From Candidatus Saccharibacteria bacterium oral taxon 955 (GTDB taxonomy: Bacteria; Patescibacteriota; Saccharimonadia; Saccharimonadales; Saccharimonadaceae), in assembly GCA_010202265.1 (NCBI GenBank), contig CP047918.1, positions 310,001 to 374,000 on the forward strand: a stretch of 64,000 bases of DNA, written 5' to 3'. The notes under the pieces were generated by a model. That model made no database searches, was not told the DNA's origin, and saw nothing but the letters and a program-made list of their open reading frames with translations. This document shows, one piece after another, positions 42,352 to 51,217 of the stretch (position 1 is the first letter of the stretch; every line of letters begins with the position of its first letter). The position numbers and the translations under genes were made by a program.

Positions 42352-43188
42352 ATGGCTCATAGAACTCTAGAGGCTCGGCACCAAGGTTTTCGCACTGTCT
42401 CGCGTGACGGATTTTGTTGGCTCGAGGCAAATACGACCGCTAAAAAGTCGGCCATCATCATCCACGGCGTAACTGGAGGTAAGGATGATATGTTGCCACT
42501 TGCCGAAGAGTATATCGCGCTTGGCTATAGTGTTTATTGCCCCGACTTAGTCGGTCATGGCGGTTCAGCGATGATTCATGTGACGAAGTTCGACGATCTG
42601 GGCCGATGGTTCCGTGACTTGGTTGTGGCAATTGGTGTGGAGCCGTCGCTGATTGTCAGTAATTCTTATTCGTCAGGCGTGGTTTATAGCTACATATCCC
42701 AGGGTTTTCTGTCCAAGCATACACATGTGATCCTTGGTTGTCCGACACCAACTGTCGCGCTGATGTCGCGACTACTTAATCGTATCGGACAAGCGGTTCC
42801 CGATCGTATCGCATGGTATGTATATAATACTTCGCCAGCCAGGAAGCTTCGTGTGAAGATCTTGTATCGTGGTAGTGATCGTCAGTCCTATGACTGGCTA
42901 GTTGAGTCCGAAAGGCGCAAATATCACTATATTGCTCCAAATGTTTCACCGATTTTGACAAATATGATAATTCGCGACAACCCTTTTAAGGGAGAGCAGC
43001 TGCCAGATGATGTTCAGCGACAGATTACGGTCGTATTAGGTGAGCGCGATAATGTTGTCACCTCTGATGCAAGGGCTTATCTGATGAGAAAACTCCCATA
43101 CGCTAGGTTTGTTAGTGCTGGTCCAGCTGGGCATATTTTGCACTTTGAGGCGATTAGCTCCCTTGTCCGACGCGATAACAGCGTCTGA
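42352..43188 (+). CDS. Alpha/beta hydrolase
   Basis: About 278 residues: oxyanion region IIIHGVTGG, DLVGHGGS strand-loop, the nucleophile elbow as SNSYSSG (variant of GxSxG), and a C-terminal GPAGHILHFE carrying the likely catalytic His. Esterase, lipase or peptidase activity; substrate unknown. Two starts are possible (42334, 42352). ATG 42352 lies 6 bases after a TATGCT box and is preferred. Followed by a family 4 glycosyltransferase, perhaps for lipid or glycolipid turnover. Confidence 0.78.
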   Translation: MAHRTLEARHQGFRTVSRDGFCWLEANTTAKKSAIIIHGVTGGKDDMLPLAEEYIALGYSVYCPDLVGHGGSAMIHVTKFDDLGRWFRDLVVAIGVEPSLIVSNSYSSGVVYSYISQGFLSKHTHVILGCPTPTVALMSRLLNRIGQAVPDRIAWYVYNTSPARKLRVKILYRGSDRQSYDWLVESERRKYHYIAPNVSPILTNMIIRDNPFKGEQLPDDVQRQITVVLGERDNVVTSDARAYLMRKLPYARFVSAGPAGHILHFEAISSLVRRDNSV

Positions 43189-43205
43189 TATAATAAAAGA
43201 ACATT

Positions 43206-44468
43206 ATGAAAATCGCATTCTTCACAGATGACTACTTGCCGCACATCCACGGTGTTGCAACTTCTATCAAAACCTATCGTGAGGCGCTGGAGCGCCTAGG
43301 CCATGAGGTTTATATCATCGCCCCGAATAAGCCTGGTCACGACGACCATGATGACCATATTATTCGGATGCCGTCAATCAACAACTATGTATTCGAAAAA
43401 CGGCCTACCTCTGTAATCTACCCTGGATTAGCTAAGAAGCTCGATAAATATGAGTTTGATGTTGTCCATAGTCACATGCAGTTTTACCTCGGTCTGTTAG
43501 CGATGAGTGTTGCTAAGCGTCAAGGGGTTCCGCATTTTACAACAATTCACTCTTTATATACCGAACTAATTGATGATTATCCGCTCATGATCTCTGCCGG
43601 ATTGATCGCGGTTACATTTGGCTACCCTATTATGTTCCGTTGTAAGCCAATTTTGCCATTTAAGGATCGAAGTGATATTCGTGACCTACGCAAAGAGGAT
43701 GCCAAGTCAATTATGAAGCGTCAAGGCTGGCGTCTGACGGCAGAGTTTGCAAATCGCTGTGACTACTGTATATCACCATCAAAACACCTAGCGGAGATCC
43801 TGACGAACGCTGGCTTGACGACGCCAAGTTCGGTATTTCCTAACTGTATCGACACGAGCCGATATACGTCGGCGACTACGGAGAACTCGCCGCTAACTAA
43901 GCTTCCTGGCGAAAAATATATTGTTTGTGTTGCCCGATTGTCTGCCGAGAAGCGACAACACGTACTGATCGACGCGATGGAGCAACTTAATGATCCAGGC
44001 GTGAAGCTGGTGTTGGTCGGCAATGGTCCAACCGAAGATGAGCTGATTGCCTCGGTAGCTTCTCGTGGGCTGTCTGATCAGGTGATTTTTACGGGTGCGC
44101 TATCTGGTGATCAAGTAGCAAGTATACTCAAGCAGGCTGATTTGTTTGTCCTAGCGTCATATCATTTTGACAACCAACCGATGGTCTTTCTAGAGGCGGC
44201 TGCCTGTGGTTTGCCGATTGTCTACTGTGATGAGCGTATGACCGAGGGGCTGACACCAAAGAACGCGGTATTGACCGATGGAATCGAGGGCGATGCATTT
44301 GCGAAAGTATTTGCTGATCTGCTAGGAGATGACAAGAAGCGGGCCGAGCTTTCGGCTGGTGCGCTAAAGGTCGCTAAGAACTTTGACTCTACCAAGATGG
44401 CGAAAGACCTAGTTGCCCTATATGAATCAGCAATTCGAACCAAAGAATTAGAAAAAGCCCGCGAATAA
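43206..44468 (+). CDS. Family 4 glycosyltransferase
   Basis: 420 residues, GT-B fold: N-terminal FFTDDYLPHIHGVATSI, VVHSHMQFYLG, and the C-terminal nucleotide-sugar domain with VARLSAEKRQ, GNGPTEDEL and a late PMVFLEAAACGLPIV (EX7E motif). Resembles enzymes that make glycosyl-diacylglycerols or mannolipids. An extended -10 (TGATATAAT, 43189-43194) overlaps the end of the hydrolase gene and ends 11 bases before ATG 43206. Confidence 0.9.
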   Translation: MKIAFFTDDYLPHIHGVATSIKTYREALERLGHEVYIIAPNKPGHDDHDDHIIRMPSINNYVFEKRPTSVIYPGLAKKLDKYEFDVVHSHMQFYLGLLAMSVAKRQGVPHFTTIHSLYTELIDDYPLMISAGLIAVTFGYPIMFRCKPILPFKDRSDIRDLRKEDAKSIMKRQGWRLTAEFANRCDYCISPSKHLAEILTNAGLTTPSSVFPNCIDTSRYTSATTENSPLTKLPGEKYIVCVARLSAEKRQHVLIDAMEQLNDPGVKLVLVGNGPTEDELIASVASRGLSDQVIFTGALSGDQVASILKQADLFVLASYHFDNQPMVFLEAAACGLPIVYCDERMTEGLTPKNAVLTDGIEGDAFAKVFADLLGDDKKRAELSAGALKVAKNFDSTKMAKDLVALYESAIRTKELEKARE

Positions 44469-44485
44469 GCGAGCTGTGGTTGTGC

Positions 44486-44524
44486 GAGGCCGTGCGTAGG
44501 AAAAGTAGTCCCACGCACGACCTC
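44486..44524. terminator. Inverted repeat between convergent genes
   Basis: gaggccgtgcgt (44486-44497) pairs with acgcacgacctc (44513-44524), 12 bp with one mismatch. No T-run on either side, so it is a weak or factor-dependent terminator at best. Confidence 0.45.
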
Positions 44525-44531
44525 ATTGAGG

Positions 44532-44840
44532 CTAATCGGATACGGATAAACGACGCACGTCTGCTATCCGCCGCCCGTGTTGGCTAGTCAGGGTGAACTC
44601 GATCTGGTCCCCTGCTTTTACGAGGGCACATTCATACTGGCTCCTTGTGGAGCAGATGATCTGCCATCGCTCACCGGTTTCCTTTTCTCTCCCTTCAAGT
44701 ATAGTATCTCCGTAGTAGCCGGGTGTGGCGCCTATCCGATCAACTACCATCCTATAGGTCCCTCCGGTAGTGCAACCCGTCAGAGACACAGCCGCAGTCA
44801 GCGTAGCTATGGCGACTTGTAGTGTGTGACGCTTCTTCAT
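44532..44840 (-). CDS. Small putative lipoprotein
   Basis: Unrecognised, 102 residues. A signal peptide with lipobox SLTGC places the lipidated Cys at residue 23; the mature part is about 80 residues and carries two further cysteines. GAGGTGA Shine-Dalgarno before ATG 44840. Exported and membrane-attached. Confidence 0.65.
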   Translation of the reverse strand: MKKRHTLQVAIATLTAAVSLTGCTTGGTYRMVVDRIGATPGYYGDTILEGREKETGERWQIICSTRSQYECALVKAGDQIEFTLTSQHGRRIADVRRLSVSD

Positions 44841-44967
44841 TCTTCACCTCAATTGGTAAGGGGCTGATCGGGTTGATCAACCAGTATAGATATTACAGCA
44901 CTTTTTGTATCATAAAGTCAAGAGATACGTAGCCTGTTTTGGGCTATGCGAGAGGTCGTCTATGTAC

Positions 44968-45450
44968 CTATATGTGGAGTCGTACTGATTTTTTATGCTC
45001 GCGGTCTAGGTCGCGTCGCTTGATAGTTTCACGCTTGTCCCAGCGCTTCTTGCCCTTGCCTAGGGCGATCACGAGCTTGATGTATTTATTGTTTGTCAGT
45101 AGTTTGGTGGGGACGATCGTCATACCCTCTTTTTTGTGAGCCTTAAATAGCTCAAGTTGTTTTTTGCTGACCAGTAGTTTACGCGGTGAGGTGTCGATAC
45201 TTCGATGGTTGCTTACGCCACGTTCGGTAACTTTTAGACCAAAGCTAGCGTTGTTGAGCCAAAGCTCACCAGAGCGGATTGTGACATAAGCACCCTTTAG
45301 CTGGACGTGTCCGTCTCGGGCGGATCGAGTCTCGGGGCCGGTTAGTACTAATCCAGCGATGATTTCGTCGCCCAATTCATAGTCAAACCGTGCACGACGA
45401 TTGATGATCGGTGCGGTTGGTTTTGAAGATGATTTTTTGGGCTTTGCCAT
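44968..45450 (-). CDS. smpB: SsrA-binding protein SmpB
   Basis: Partner of tmRNA in ribosome rescue. 160 residues: NRRARFDYELGDEIIAGLVL, LTGPETRSARDG and the basic tail (KRRDLDREHKKS). The tmRNA gene itself was not found here. A TACAAT box (45457-45462) ends 6 bases before ATG 45450: leaderless. Confidence 0.95.
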   Translation of the reverse strand: MAKPKKSSSKPTAPIINRRARFDYELGDEIIAGLVLTGPETRSARDGHVQLKGAYVTIRSGELWLNNASFGLKVTERGVSNHRSIDTSPRKLLVSKKQLELFKAHKKEGMTIVPTKLLTNNKYIKLVIALGKGKKRWDKRETIKRRDLDREHKKSVRLHI

Positions 45451-45515
45451 AGGGCCATTGTAACAGATAACAGATGAAAGTTTATACGATATAAATCCGA
45501 AGATGTAAAAATGAA

Positions 45516-45566
45516 AAGCCGCCCCAGGTGGTAGCGATTACTCAACAGACAATTCTGGAGTGGCTT
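45516..45566 (-). terminator. Terminator after second CPBP gene
   Basis: 12-bp stem with one wobble and one mismatch (45516-45527 with 45555-45566); on the minus strand it is followed by TTTTCATTTTT. Confidence 0.65.
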
Positions 45567-45577
45567 CTCTGAGACGG

Positions 45578-46342
45578 TTATACTGGTAATCTCCTACTCC
45601 TAGTCTTGACACACTTCGCTTTGAGGGCCTGCGTCAGTAGCAGTACAGCGTCGTATACACTATGCGCTACCATAGACGTGATCAGACCGTAGTGGAGGGC
45701 TAGCCAAAAAAGGACTAGACCCACGAACCAGGCGTTAACACAGCTGATTATGCTATGGCCAGTGTAGACATGGGCTGCTACAAATACGAGATTTGCAGTG
45801 ATTATACCGGCTCCAACTGTCCAAGGGGTCGTGAGGATTTGTCCTTCCAGTGCCCCAAAGGTCATCAGATGTGTGGCGGGCATGAGAAAGCTCTCAAAAA
45901 CCCACCTAGTTACCCCGCGGGTGATCCAGTCTACGAGTGGAAGGACGATCATCGCGATTCCAAAGGACAGATATCGATAGATCAGCTCCTCCCAGAAGCC
46001 TATCTGTATTGATGTCCAGACAGCTCTAGACAAGATCCTTGTTCTGGCCTCTTTGAGCGTTTGGTCGTAGCGACCGGTTATGGAATTCGCGATTGCCCAA
46101 GCGGTCGCCCATAGCAATATGGGCCAAGCCATTAAAAGGCCGTATGGGTTCCATGTTATCAGAGACAACATATCCCACTTGAGATACTCAAACCCCAGTA
46201 GACATAGCAGCCCAAATATGGCTGCAGCCTTAAATGCTTGTGCTATGTATATGACGCTCACGTCTAGGGCCGGTATTTCCAGCGTGTTGCGGTACATCTT
46301 TTTTGCCTTTCTCTTGGCAGGAGGTTGTCTAAGTGCGCGCAT
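45578..46342 (-). CDS. CPBP-family intramembrane protease homologue
   Basis: 254 residues, six or so hydrophobic helices. Motifs: WEELIYR (Glu118, Glu119, Arg123), VAAHVYTGHS and MVAHSVYDAV, the family's catalytic set. Only loosely similar to the protein at 476-1231. ATG 46342 follows a TATAAA by 8 bases (leaderless), whereas ATG 46297 has an AGAAAGG Shine-Dalgarno at good spacing; the start is unresolved. It may process membrane proteins or give bacteriocin immunity. Confidence 0.72.
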   Translation of the reverse strand: MRALRQPPAKRKAKKMYRNTLEIPALDVSVIYIAQAFKAAAIFGLLCLLGFEYLKWDMLSLITWNPYGLLMAWPILLWATAWAIANSITGRYDQTLKEARTRILSRAVWTSIQIGFWEELIYRYLSFGIAMIVLPLVDWITRGVTRWVFESFLMPATHLMTFGALEGQILTTPWTVGAGIITANLVFVAAHVYTGHSIISCVNAWFVGLVLFWLALHYGLITSMVAHSVYDAVLLLTQALKAKCVKTRSRRLPV

Positions 46343-46416
46343 TTGCGTTATTTATATTACATCAAAAAAGTATAGATAAGTCAAACTATTCAACAGAGGT
46401 GTGCTAAAATGTGGCT

Positions 46417-48093
46417 ATGGTTATCGATGTCCATATCACTGAAAAATCATTTGGTCCGAAGTTGCTGATGACGGATGTTCGGCTTAGTGTGGGCGATCGA
46501 GAGAAAGTTGGCGTTATCGGGCGTAATGGCGCTGGTAAATCGACGCTGTTTGGTATTTTGACGGGAGCTGACAAAGACTTTATGGGCAAAGTCATTTACC
46601 GCAAGGGCGTGAGCGTAGTGGCGACCGCTCAGGAGCATCATCAGATAGATGACATGACGGTCATAGAGTACATTTTGCGTGGACTGCCTGAGTATGCCTC
46701 GCTAAAGCACATTATCGATACCTATCCAGCCAAGATGGGTGACAATATGAAGTTGATTGATGAGTATACGGCGGCGCTTGATCGGTTTGGGCAACGAGGA
46801 TTCTATCAGATAGAAGAGTTGGTAGCTGAAGAACTGAGGAATTTTCAGCTAGGGGGTGTTGAAGAACGAGCGTTTGGGACGCTGAGCGGTGGACAAAAAC
46901 GTCTCGTGGAAGTGGTAAAGGTTATGCATTCTGACGCTCATCTTGCCCTACTCGATGAGCCGACCAACCACATGGACTATGTGGCAAAAGCACAGTTTAT
47001 TGACTGGATGAAGTCGTCGACGACAGCGATGCTGGTAGTTACCCATGATCGAGATGTGCTGAAGCATGTCGATCGGATTATTGAGTTAAAAGATGGTAAT
47101 ACGGTGAGTTATCGAGGTAATTATGATGATTATCTCAAGCAGAATGCCCTCGCCACCGGCAATGCGATGGGAGATTATGAGCAGGTTGAGCGTCAAAAAG
47201 CTAACTTGCGCGACAAAATTGTTCAGTTTCGCCGCCTCAAGGAGAGGGCGCGCGACCCTGATACGATCAAGCAATTTAAGCGTCGTGAGATGCAAGCAGC
47301 GGCACGACTGGAAGAGCTAGAGAAGGTTGAGAGGCCAACATTTTGGATTGACCGAGACAACGTGGCGCAACTTGACTACAAGATGGCTGGGCGATATGAC
47401 AAATACAAGGCACGGAATATTCGCCTGTCGGTTCGTGATGGCGCTATGCGTAGCCAGAGAAAGCTGATTGAAGCGCGAGATTTAGCGCTTGGTTATGGCG
47501 ATAATTTGTTGTTTGAGGGCGTAAATATAGATTTACGCGAGGGCGAGGTAGCTGAACTGCGTGGGCGAAACGGTGCCGGTAAGTCGACCTTGATCCGGGC
47601 GTTATTGGCGCCGACGGAATCAGAAGTAGACCGGCTTAACTCGATCACCTTTTTTGACGGTACGCTAAAGCTTGATCCGCATGTGAAGGTGGGAGTGTAC
47701 GAGCAGGAGATCGCCTCGACCTATCTCGACTTGACTCTGCATGATGCGATTGAGCGGATGTATCTTGACCGCAACCTAGCGATTAGCGAGACAAAGATTC
47801 GTCAACTGATGGGTGATTATTTATTTACCGAGAGCGATGGCGGAATTGTCCTAGGGCGCTTGAGCGGTGGACAGAAAGCACGCTTTCAGATCATCAGTAT
47901 GCTTGCTAATGACCCACAGCTGTTGATTCTTGATGAACCGACCAATCACCTAGATCTGCCGAGTATTGAAGAGCTGGAGGTGGCGCTTGAGCGATATAGC
48001 GGTGCGATTTTGTATGTGAGCCATGACAATTATTTTCGAGCAAAACTTGGTGGTGAGGTCATTACGGTCGGTGGAGACGAAAAGGCACGCTAG
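46417..48093 (+). CDS. ABC-F family ATPase
   Basis: 558 residues with two fused ABC domains: Walker A GRNGAGKST twice, signatures LSGGQKR and LSGGQKAR, Walker B LALLDEPTNH and LLILDEPTNH, joined by a charged coiled linker (about 245-320). No membrane segments. ABC-F proteins bind the ribosomal E site and relieve stalling or give antibiotic resistance. TAAAAT (46405-46410, extended by TGC) ends 6 bases before ATG 46417, which is preferred over GTG 46411. Confidence 0.9.
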   Translation: MVIDVHITEKSFGPKLLMTDVRLSVGDREKVGVIGRNGAGKSTLFGILTGADKDFMGKVIYRKGVSVVATAQEHHQIDDMTVIEYILRGLPEYASLKHIIDTYPAKMGDNMKLIDEYTAALDRFGQRGFYQIEELVAEELRNFQLGGVEERAFGTLSGGQKRLVEVVKVMHSDAHLALLDEPTNHMDYVAKAQFIDWMKSSTTAMLVVTHDRDVLKHVDRIIELKDGNTVSYRGNYDDYLKQNALATGNAMGDYEQVERQKANLRDKIVQFRRLKERARDPDTIKQFKRREMQAAARLEELEKVERPTFWIDRDNVAQLDYKMAGRYDKYKARNIRLSVRDGAMRSQRKLIEARDLALGYGDNLLFEGVNIDLREGEVAELRGRNGAGKSTLIRALLAPTESEVDRLNSITFFDGTLKLDPHVKVGVYEQEIASTYLDLTLHDAIERMYLDRNLAISETKIRQLMGDYLFTESDGGIVLGRLSGGQKARFQIISMLANDPQLLILDEPTNHLDLPSIEELEVALERYSGAILYVSHDNYFRAKLGGEVITVGGDEKAR

Positions 48094-48126
48094 GTTTAGT
48101 GTGCCTATATGTAGCGTGCTTGGTGG

Positions 48127-48390
48127 TTATTTGATTAGACCTTTGTCTCGGAGAGTGGCGTCGATCTTGGCTCGATCAAAGCCGCGTATGATGATACCGT
48201 CGATATCTGTTACAGGCACGCTGGATGTCTCGCCACCCACTTTTTCGAGCAACTCCTCCATCGCTCTTTTGTCTTGCTCGATATCTCGTACGGTAAAATC
48301 GACGCCTAGATGCTCGAGATATTGCTTCTCAGTTTTGCAAAACGCACACCATGGTGCGCTATAGACGATGATGCGACTTGTACTGGCCAT
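48127..48390 (-). CDS. Glutaredoxin-like protein
   Basis: 87 residues, thioredoxin fold: VYSAPWCAFCKTEKQYL has the redox CxxC (Cys15, Cys18), VPVTDIDG gives the cis-proline and IIIRGFD the C-terminal motif. Likely a dithiol reductase or NrdH-like electron donor. AGGGGAG Shine-Dalgarno before ATG 48390. No ribonucleotide reductase gene is in the window. Confidence 0.88.
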   Translation of the reverse strand: MASTSRIIVYSAPWCAFCKTEKQYLEHLGVDFTVRDIEQDKRAMEELLEKVGGETSSVPVTDIDGIIIRGFDRAKIDATLRDKGLIK

Positions 48391-48500
48391 AATGAACTCC
48401 CCTATTTCTCCTCGTATATTTCAGCTTGAGTATAGCACGGTGGTTAGCGCGTCAGCAATGTGCTTTTGCTTTTTTGTCACTTGGTATATGATAGGGTTAT

Positions 48501-50693
48501 ATGTTGCGGCGTCGCTATTCTGAGGGTTTTGCCCTACCTACGGTTATCATTACATCTGTTGTGATGTTTGCTATATTGGTCGCTGCGACTGGTACGGTGT
48601 CTAGTACGGGCGACGCAATTAATACGCAGTTTTATGAGGCGTTAGCGACAGATGCAGCTGAATCAGGCATGAATCACGCGAAAAGTTGCTTGATGGACAA
48701 TAACCAAGCAAGTACGTGGGGATCTAATGAGCTTCATCCAAATACTGGATGCAACGGAGGTCCGCCATGCTCAGATAAGGATAGTTGCTATGTCGTCAGG
48801 ACGGATACCTACAATAGTACATATAGTGTTAGTCCAGTTACTGATAGTGGTTCAGGTTTTCAGACGGTAACGGTCAAGAGCACATTAACTCTGACGAGGG
48901 CTTCGACTGGAGCGGCTTGGCGGACTTTCAGCAAGACCTTAAAGGTGCGTACTGGTGCTCAGGTTAGCGCGAACCAGGTTATCTTTGGGTATATTGGCCA
49001 AGGAACTGGAGCATTTTTTGCTACGGTTGGTGGCGACGGTGTGATGCGTGCGACTGGATACAACGGATTTGGCCAGCTCGGGAACGGTACGTTTAATCCG
49101 ACTCTGGTGCCAAAGAAGTTTCTTGCACCAACATCAGCGCCAATTGTCGCCGGCTACACAAGTTTTCTGTCACTTGGTACGTCGATGTTTGCGGTCGATT
49201 CTAATGGTGAGGCGTACGCTGCTGGCTCAAATCACTATGGGCAACTGGGCACTGGGTCAGGGTTCCACAATATATCATCACCAGCCCGGGTCTCATTGCC
49301 CCTAGGCAAGCAGGTTCGCTATATTTCGGTGCGAGGTGGTACAACCTATTTCCTGACTACCGACAATAATCTGTATGCAGCTGGTAATTGTGAGGGTGGT
49401 GCTCTCGGAACAACTTATACGATATCGGGGTGTTTGAACCAATCAATACCGGTCCGAGTGTCTCTGCCTATACCAGATCCGTCTGATCCAAACACTATTC
49501 CTACAGACAACCTCGTTGCTGACCGTACGACGACGTATATTCGCATGGCTGGAGGTCGTGTGTATGGGTGGGGCTCAAATGACCACGGTCAGCTTGGTGA
49601 CGTGTCGTTTGCCGATCGCTCTAGTCCAGTTAAGATCGGCACCTACGGTGACTCTGGTCAGCCAAAGGCCACCAAGATCGCTTTTGACGGGCTAACACTT
49701 TATGTGCTTGATAGCGTGGGAGCCCTCAAGAGTATGGGCTCAAATAGTAACGGTCAAGCAGGGACTGGCGTCATGTCTCTGAGGGTAAATACGACTAACT
49801 TCTGCCTAGATACAGATGGATCGTCAGCGCATATCTGGAATTGTAATGAGTCGGCTTCACAAAAGTTTCAACTGAGGAGTGACGGCTCATTCTATAATGC
49901 AAGCAAAAACGTTTGTCTCACGACGGTTGGCTCTAATGGTCTCAAGATGGCGGCTTGCGACGGGAGTGCCGCGCAGAAGTTTCGCTGGGAGCCAGAAACT
50001 ACCGCGATGCGCGGTTACTTAAAGCATGCATCAAGCGGATTATGTGTCAATAACCGCGACTACAATGTTGCTGGTGGAGCAATGGATCTGGAGCCGTGTG
50101 CTTATTATGCCAACCGAATATTCTACCCTGTCAACGCCAGTCTTCAGCAGTTTGACAATAGTGTATTTTCGGGAGTGGTAGTTGATGTGGTGTCTGACCA
50201 GTGGGCTGTGGCTGTCCTTACATCCAATGGTGAGGTCTGGGGTGCTGGGGTAAATACGTCTGGGCATCTTGGTAACGGCAGTCAAAGTGTGACACAATTC
50301 AAGCCGGTGAAGTTTGCTATACCAGTTGCTGCAAAATATATTTACATAACAAATAACGATACAACAAATCAGTATTCATACCAGAACCTGTTTGCGGTTG
50401 GGGCGGATGGACGGGTATATGGCGCTGGTTCGAATTCCTATGGTCAGCTTGGTAACGGCGGCACGGCACCAGCGGTGACGACTCCAGTAGCGATGAATGT
50501 GATTGATGGAAGCGCGGTAAGCGCTCGGAGTGTTCAGGTCGGACTTGGAACAACGGTTATATTCACTACGGACGGTTCGGTTTACAGTGTGGGCAATAAC
50601 TCGCACGGGCAGCTCGGCGACGGCACTATGAATAATAGTTCGACACCAATTCGTGCCAAATATCTCAACGACTTTAGCGCAACTTCTTACTAG
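48501..50693 (+). CDS. Surface protein: pilin-like N-terminus, RCC1 repeats, inserted ricin-type lectin domain
   Basis: 730 residues. The N-terminus (SEGFALPTVIITSVVMFAIL) resembles a type IV pilin/PilX signal, with Gly9-Phe10 as processing site but Thr14 where Glu is usual. RCC1-type propeller repeats follow (GYNGFGQLGNG, GSNHYGQLGTG, GSNDHGQLGD, then GSNSYGQLGNG, GNNSHGQLGDG). Between the repeats, about residues 425-546, lies a ricin-B beta-trefoil with QKFQL and QKFRW repeats. Cysteines fit extracellular disulphides. Likely an adhesin displayed by the pilus machinery and able to bind glycans. TATGAT (48487-48492) ends 8 bases before the ATG. Confidence 0.82.
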   Translation: MLRRRYSEGFALPTVIITSVVMFAILVAATGTVSSTGDAINTQFYEALATDAAESGMNHAKSCLMDNNQASTWGSNELHPNTGCNGGPPCSDKDSCYVVRTDTYNSTYSVSPVTDSGSGFQTVTVKSTLTLTRASTGAAWRTFSKTLKVRTGAQVSANQVIFGYIGQGTGAFFATVGGDGVMRATGYNGFGQLGNGTFNPTLVPKKFLAPTSAPIVAGYTSFLSLGTSMFAVDSNGEAYAAGSNHYGQLGTGSGFHNISSPARVSLPLGKQVRYISVRGGTTYFLTTDNNLYAAGNCEGGALGTTYTISGCLNQSIPVRVSLPIPDPSDPNTIPTDNLVADRTTTYIRMAGGRVYGWGSNDHGQLGDVSFADRSSPVKIGTYGDSGQPKATKIAFDGLTLYVLDSVGALKSMGSNSNGQAGTGVMSLRVNTTNFCLDTDGSSAHIWNCNESASQKFQLRSDGSFYNASKNVCLTTVGSNGLKMAACDGSAAQKFRWEPETTAMRGYLKHASSGLCVNNRDYNVAGGAMDLEPCAYYANRIFYPVNASLQQFDNSVFSGVVVDVVSDQWAVAVLTSNGEVWGAGVNTSGHLGNGSQSVTQFKPVKFAIPVAAKYIYITNNDTTNQYSYQNLFAVGADGRVYGAGSNSYGQLGNGGTAPAVTTPVAMNVIDGSAVSARSVQVGLGTTVIFTTDGSVYSVGNNSHGQLGDGTMNNSSTPIRAKYLNDFSATSY

Positions 50694-50877
50694 TCAGATA
50701 CCACCCGCCATCGATCGGAGATTGGTATATGTCGAGTTCGAGATCTAGGTGATACTTTTGAAGTTCCTTTATTGCGCGAAGGGCGGCGTCACGACTCAAA
50801 AAGCGCCTCTTGTCAGGCGTGGTCGCTGAGCGTGGTTGATATGGCTTATGTTTGGGGGTTCGGTTTTTGCGTGGCAT
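50674..50877 (-). CDS. Small basic hypothetical protein (67 residues)
   Basis: Unrecognised. Basic N-terminus (MPRKNRTPKHKPYQPRS) and a compact C-terminal part ending IDGGWYLTSKKLR. TATAAT (50887-50892) ends 9 bases before ATG 50877, so the longer frame to 50913 is not used. Its end overlaps the RCC1 gene's end by 20 bases, convergently. It may bind nucleic acid; this is a guess from charge. Confidence 0.55.
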   Translation of the reverse strand: MPRKNRTPKHKPYQPRSATTPDKRRFLSRDAALRAIKELQKYHLDLELDIYQSPIDGGWYLTSKKLR

Positions 50878-50941
50878 GTTGTGATTATTATACCCCACTA
50901 ACCCTTTAAACAAATGCTATAAACTGCTATAATAATCTTAC

Positions 50942-51217
50942 ATGGGTAAATTGCCTGATTCTAGTGACGGTGATGGAATATCTAACGACCGCCAAGCTGG
51001 TTCGTCGGGTCTTATGTTTTTTGCAGTGATAGCGGATACGACCTGGCGGATGTTTGTTCCATCTATCGGTCTGACGCTTCTTGGGGTTTGGCTCGATAGC
51101 GAGTGGCACATGAAGCCCTGGTTTATGATATCTGGAATCGTTGTCGGGACAATCGCTGCAATTGCTTTAGTTAGGCGACAGATTAATTCAATCAATACGA
51201 ATAGGAACACATTATGA
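50942..51217 (+). CDS. AtpI/AtpZ-like ATP synthase assembly protein
   Basis: 91 residues with two membrane helices (about 33-50 and 58-77, VPSIGLTLLGVWLDSEW, ISGIVVGTIAAIALV), the usual layout of the small protein encoded first in F-type ATP synthase operons, which helps assemble the c-ring or import Mg2+. An extended -10 (TGCTATAAT, 50928-50933) ends 8 bases before the ATG and is the operon promoter. It overlaps atpB by 4 bases (ATGA). Confidence 0.75.
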   Translation: MGKLPDSSDGDGISNDRQAGSSGLMFFAVIADTTWRMFVPSIGLTLLGVWLDSEWHMKPWFMISGIVVGTIAAIALVRRQINSINTNRNTL

